DNA of 64,000 nucleotides from Membranihabitans marinus (lineage in GTDB: Bacteria; Bacteroidota; Bacteroidia; Chitinophagales; Saprospiraceae), in contig NZ_JAHVHU010000010.1 in the NCBI RefSeq assembly GCF_019802045.1, forward strand, positions 206,860 to 270,859. Reading direction: 5' to 3'. Position 1 is the stretch's first letter; the number at the start of each line of letters is the position of its first letter. The notes beneath the pieces were generated by a model. It searched no databases and was not told the DNA's origin. It worked only from the letters and a program-made list of their open reading frames with translations. Positions 62,262 to 64,000 of the stretch are shown piece after piece. The translations under genes and the position numbers were made by a program.

Positions 62262-62861
62262 TTAATCACTCCCTTTCAGCCAATCGAAGTCCCAGAATTT
62301 GCCGGTTGATCGGTTATTCTGTTTTTTGCCCCGCTTCTTCTTATTTCCTTTATTCTTATCTTTTCCGAATCCCAGTTTTTGAAAAAACTTCCCTCTATCC
62401 CGGGGTTGTTTCTTGAGAATATATCGAAGGGTAAAATCGGAGCCAATCCGCAGCTTCACATTTTCGGATCCAATGCCCACCATTGGGGTCAGATTAAAAG
62501 AGAGATTGGTCTTACCCAATGATATTTCAGCCCCACCCTGAAGGATCACCCCCCCAAAGTCATTTAATTCCACGTCGTCATAAAAGCCATAGTGCAATCC
62601 GCCGCCCCCATAAAAATTCAATCCCCGGCTGATGATCTTCCGGTGATATCGTCCTATCAGACTAAGTCCGCCTTCATTCGTCCAGAGATTTTTCGAGATA
62701 ATTCCTTCCACGGAGTATTGTTGTTTGGGACTGTAAACGGCGCTGATTCCCATGTGTTTGCTTAGTTTCAGACCGGCAGCCCATCGATACGATTGGGCTT
62801 GGGTCGTTCCCATTGAGGTCAAGAAGAGCAAGGAAAAAAGATAAAACAGGCTTTTGGGCAT
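62262..62861 (-). CDS. Hypothetical outer-membrane barrel-like protein with basic C-tail
   Basis: 199 residues with signal peptide (LFLTSMGTTQAQ) and alternating strands (GINFYGGGGLHYGF-like, GLSLIGRYHRK) that suggest a small beta-barrel. The last ~45 residues are very basic and Asn/Lys/Arg-rich (DKNKGNKKKRGKKQNNRS), which is unusual for a barrel and may bind nucleic acid, lipopolysaccharide or the cell wall. No family recognised. It reads towards the tRNA-His terminator and away from the Rpn gene. Confidence 0.8.
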   Translation of the reverse strand: MPKSLFYLFSLLFLTSMGTTQAQSYRWAAGLKLSKHMGISAVYSPKQQYSVEGIISKNLWTNEGGLSLIGRYHRKIISRGLNFYGGGGLHYGFYDDVELNDFGGVILQGGAEISLGKTNLSFNLTPMVGIGSENVKLRIGSDFTLRYILKKQPRDRGKFFQKLGFGKDKNKGNKKKRGKKQNNRSTGKFWDFDWLKGSD

Positions 62862-62922
62862 GGTGGATGTTTAGTAATATATACGAGCAAAAAGAGGTTT
62901 TTCGTATGGAAAGATTTGACAG

Positions 62923-63705
62923 ATGTTCAAATGTCCATTGATAGCCAAATTCGGAAATCAAGAAGTATATTTATGCCTTTTAGTAGAGCATAGAAGTACG
63001 ACATATCAGTTTGTGTCCATTCAGCTGGGCGGATATATATTTGATGCCTACCGGAAGCAGTTAAAGAATAATGAGGATCCTCTGATTGTTGTGATACCTT
63101 TTCTTTATTATCACGGAAGTGATGAATGGACACCTCCGGAAATGACTGATTTATTTGAATTAGTCCCTCTGTCTCTTAAAGACTATATTCCGGTATTCAA
63201 AATTTTATTTGAGAACATTCAGAATTATAGTGATAGCCAGATCCGGCAGTTGGGTAGTGGATTATTTACCTCCGCCTTATTGACTCAGAAGTATTCAGAC
63301 CGGCCAGACTTGTTGTTGGAGCGATTTAGCCAGATATTTTCGATTCTCGGATCTTGGAAAGACCGGAACTTATTCAATACATTGGTTGATTACTATATCG
63401 AATTAGTGGAGGCAGAAGAAGAAGAACTTAATCTTTTAGTAGAAAAAATACCTGATATTATGAAAACAGAATTTGTTAGTTTAGCCGACAGGCTAAGGGA
63501 AACAGGCCGAAAAGAAGGGATGGTTAAAGGTGAGGAGAAAGGAATAAAAAGGGGAATGAATATAGAAAGGGAACGCAAAAACCGGACAGCTACGGAAAAC
63601 ATGTTGGATAAGGACTTTGATGTTTCCACGATTTGCGATGTGTTAGAAGTAACCCTGGAATTTGTAGAAAAAGTAAGAAAATCGATGAAGGATCAAGACA
63701 AATAA
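62923..63705 (+). CDS. Rpn-family recombination-promoting nuclease, 5'-truncated
   Basis: PD-(D/E)xK transposase-like nuclease of the Rpn/YhgA family. The core block LCLLVEHRSTTYQFVSIQLGGYIFDAY holds the E-x-R/K element, and IVVIPFLYYHGSDEWTPP is the second conserved region; the C-terminal third is a charged helix (RETGRKEGMVKGEEKG). Family members have about 60 more N-terminal residues with the catalytic aspartate (DLL-x-x-V region); here an in-frame TGA lies at 62917, two codons before the ATG, and no such part is found upstream. The gene is therefore probably a remnant without nuclease activity, although a new start may give a stable protein. Confidence 0.85.
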   Translation: MFKCPLIAKFGNQEVYLCLLVEHRSTTYQFVSIQLGGYIFDAYRKQLKNNEDPLIVVIPFLYYHGSDEWTPPEMTDLFELVPLSLKDYIPVFKILFENIQNYSDSQIRQLGSGLFTSALLTQKYSDRPDLLLERFSQIFSILGSWKDRNLFNTLVDYYIELVEAEEEELNLLVEKIPDIMKTEFVSLADRLRETGRKEGMVKGEEKGIKRGMNIERERKNRTATENMLDKDFDVSTICDVLEVTLEFVEKVRKSMKDQDK

Positions 63706-63859
63706 TACATCTCTAAATCTTTCGCCATCATAACTCCATCGCATCCGGGAAAAATAAAGTTTGTCAAAAAACAGTATAACACCTCCTTTGTGTCCCAGGC
63801 TATATTTGGTATTAAATCACAAAATCTGAAAATAGGGGACTGTAAAGTATTTTGTGTAT

Positions 63860-63889
63860 AGCCCCCCGCCCCCGGCCGGGGGGGGGGCT
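63860..63889. repeat. GC-only palindrome with G10 run
   Basis: Thirty bases almost entirely C and G (AGCCCCCCGCCCCCGGCCGG, then a G-run and CT) that fold back on themselves, with a T-run soon after on the plus strand (GAAAAATTTTTTTT). It stands out in a region of ~35% GC, may act as a strong terminator after the Rpn gene, and is a place where sequencing and assembly errors are likely. Confidence 0.6.
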
Positions 63890-63961
63890 GAAAAATTTTT
63901 TTTACATTTTTCCGCCCCCGATCATTGGGATTCATGATTTGTAAATCTTATATTAAAAATT

Positions 63962-64000
63962 ATGAAGAACCAAAAAGTAGACGAGTTACTAGACTCAATT
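63962..64000 (+). CDS. Start of a gene that runs off the window (13 codons)
   Basis: ATG at 63962 followed by MKNQKVDELLDSI, open to the end. The A/T-rich DNA in front (TTATATTAAAAATT) looks like a promoter/leader. Too short to assign. Confidence 0.4.
   Translation, partial: MKNQKVDELLDSI

Overview
The window reads as a chromosomal segment of a Bacteroidota bacterium, probably from the Saprospirales/Cytophagales side of the phylum. The evidence is a TonB receptor paired with a DUF4249 lipoprotein, an M1 aminopeptidase with a type IX secretion sorting tail, the glycogen trio GH133-GT4-GH57, many lipoproteins with short lipoboxes, several sulfatases, and promoter boxes of the Bacteroidota type (TAnnTTTG) with no obvious Shine-Dalgarno sequences. 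No phage, plasmid, CRISPR or rRNA genes were seen.

Layout. 1-1.8 kb: end-truncated MscS channel and a LuxE-like acyl-protein synthetase. 1.9-3.8 kb: typA/bipA. 3.8-14.3 kb: a seven-gene minus-strand operon of three sulfatases, two alpha/beta hydrolases, a YidR-like propeller and an NRDE protein, which looks like an accessory set for sulfated or acylated glycans without SusC/SusD. 14.3-24 kb: housekeeping genes (ilvE, rdgB, DUF1573 lipoprotein, an S9 glutamyl endopeptidase-like enzyme, an OmpA lipoprotein, an HsdR-N nuclease-like protein, lnt, then metG to 26.2 kb). 26.7-31.3 kb: glycogen/alpha-glucan operon. 31.4-38.8 kb: complete histidine operon hisGDCBHAF(IE), preceded by a histidine-rich leader peptide and a terminator/antiterminator, i.e. 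a classic attenuator that can be read directly in the sequence. 39.1-43.0 kb: a compact plus-strand operon of a QEGLA-motif metalloprotease (DUF1704/MATCAP-like), an ATP-grasp ligase and an M14-type deacylase/carboxypeptidase.

43-55 kb is the accessory part: two near-identical REP-associated tyrosine transposases (RAYTs), each bracketed by palindromic REP-like repeats, with a TonB receptor/DUF4249 pair, two paralogous beta-barrel proteins, an unrecognised lipoprotein, a Uma2 protein, a fourth sulfatase and a CPBP protease between and beside them. Other repeats (an inverted four-copy motif, an octamer tandem, a 23-bp tandem, a long imperfect palindrome) cluster here. 55-64 kb: a PhyH dioxygenase, a PQQ dehydrogenase with embedded cytochrome c, lipoproteins, the secreted M1 aminopeptidase, tRNA-His with a clear terminator, a beta-barrel protein, a 5'-truncated Rpn-family nuclease and the first codons of a gene that runs off the end.

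The strongest points for follow-up are the his attenuator, the metalloprotease/ATP-grasp/M14 operon (it pairs a possible amino-acid ligase with two possible removers, as in eukaryotic tubulin tail editing) and the duplicated RAYT/REP units whose ends supply stop codons of neighbouring genes. All family assignments rest on motif reading by eye; no database search was possible.
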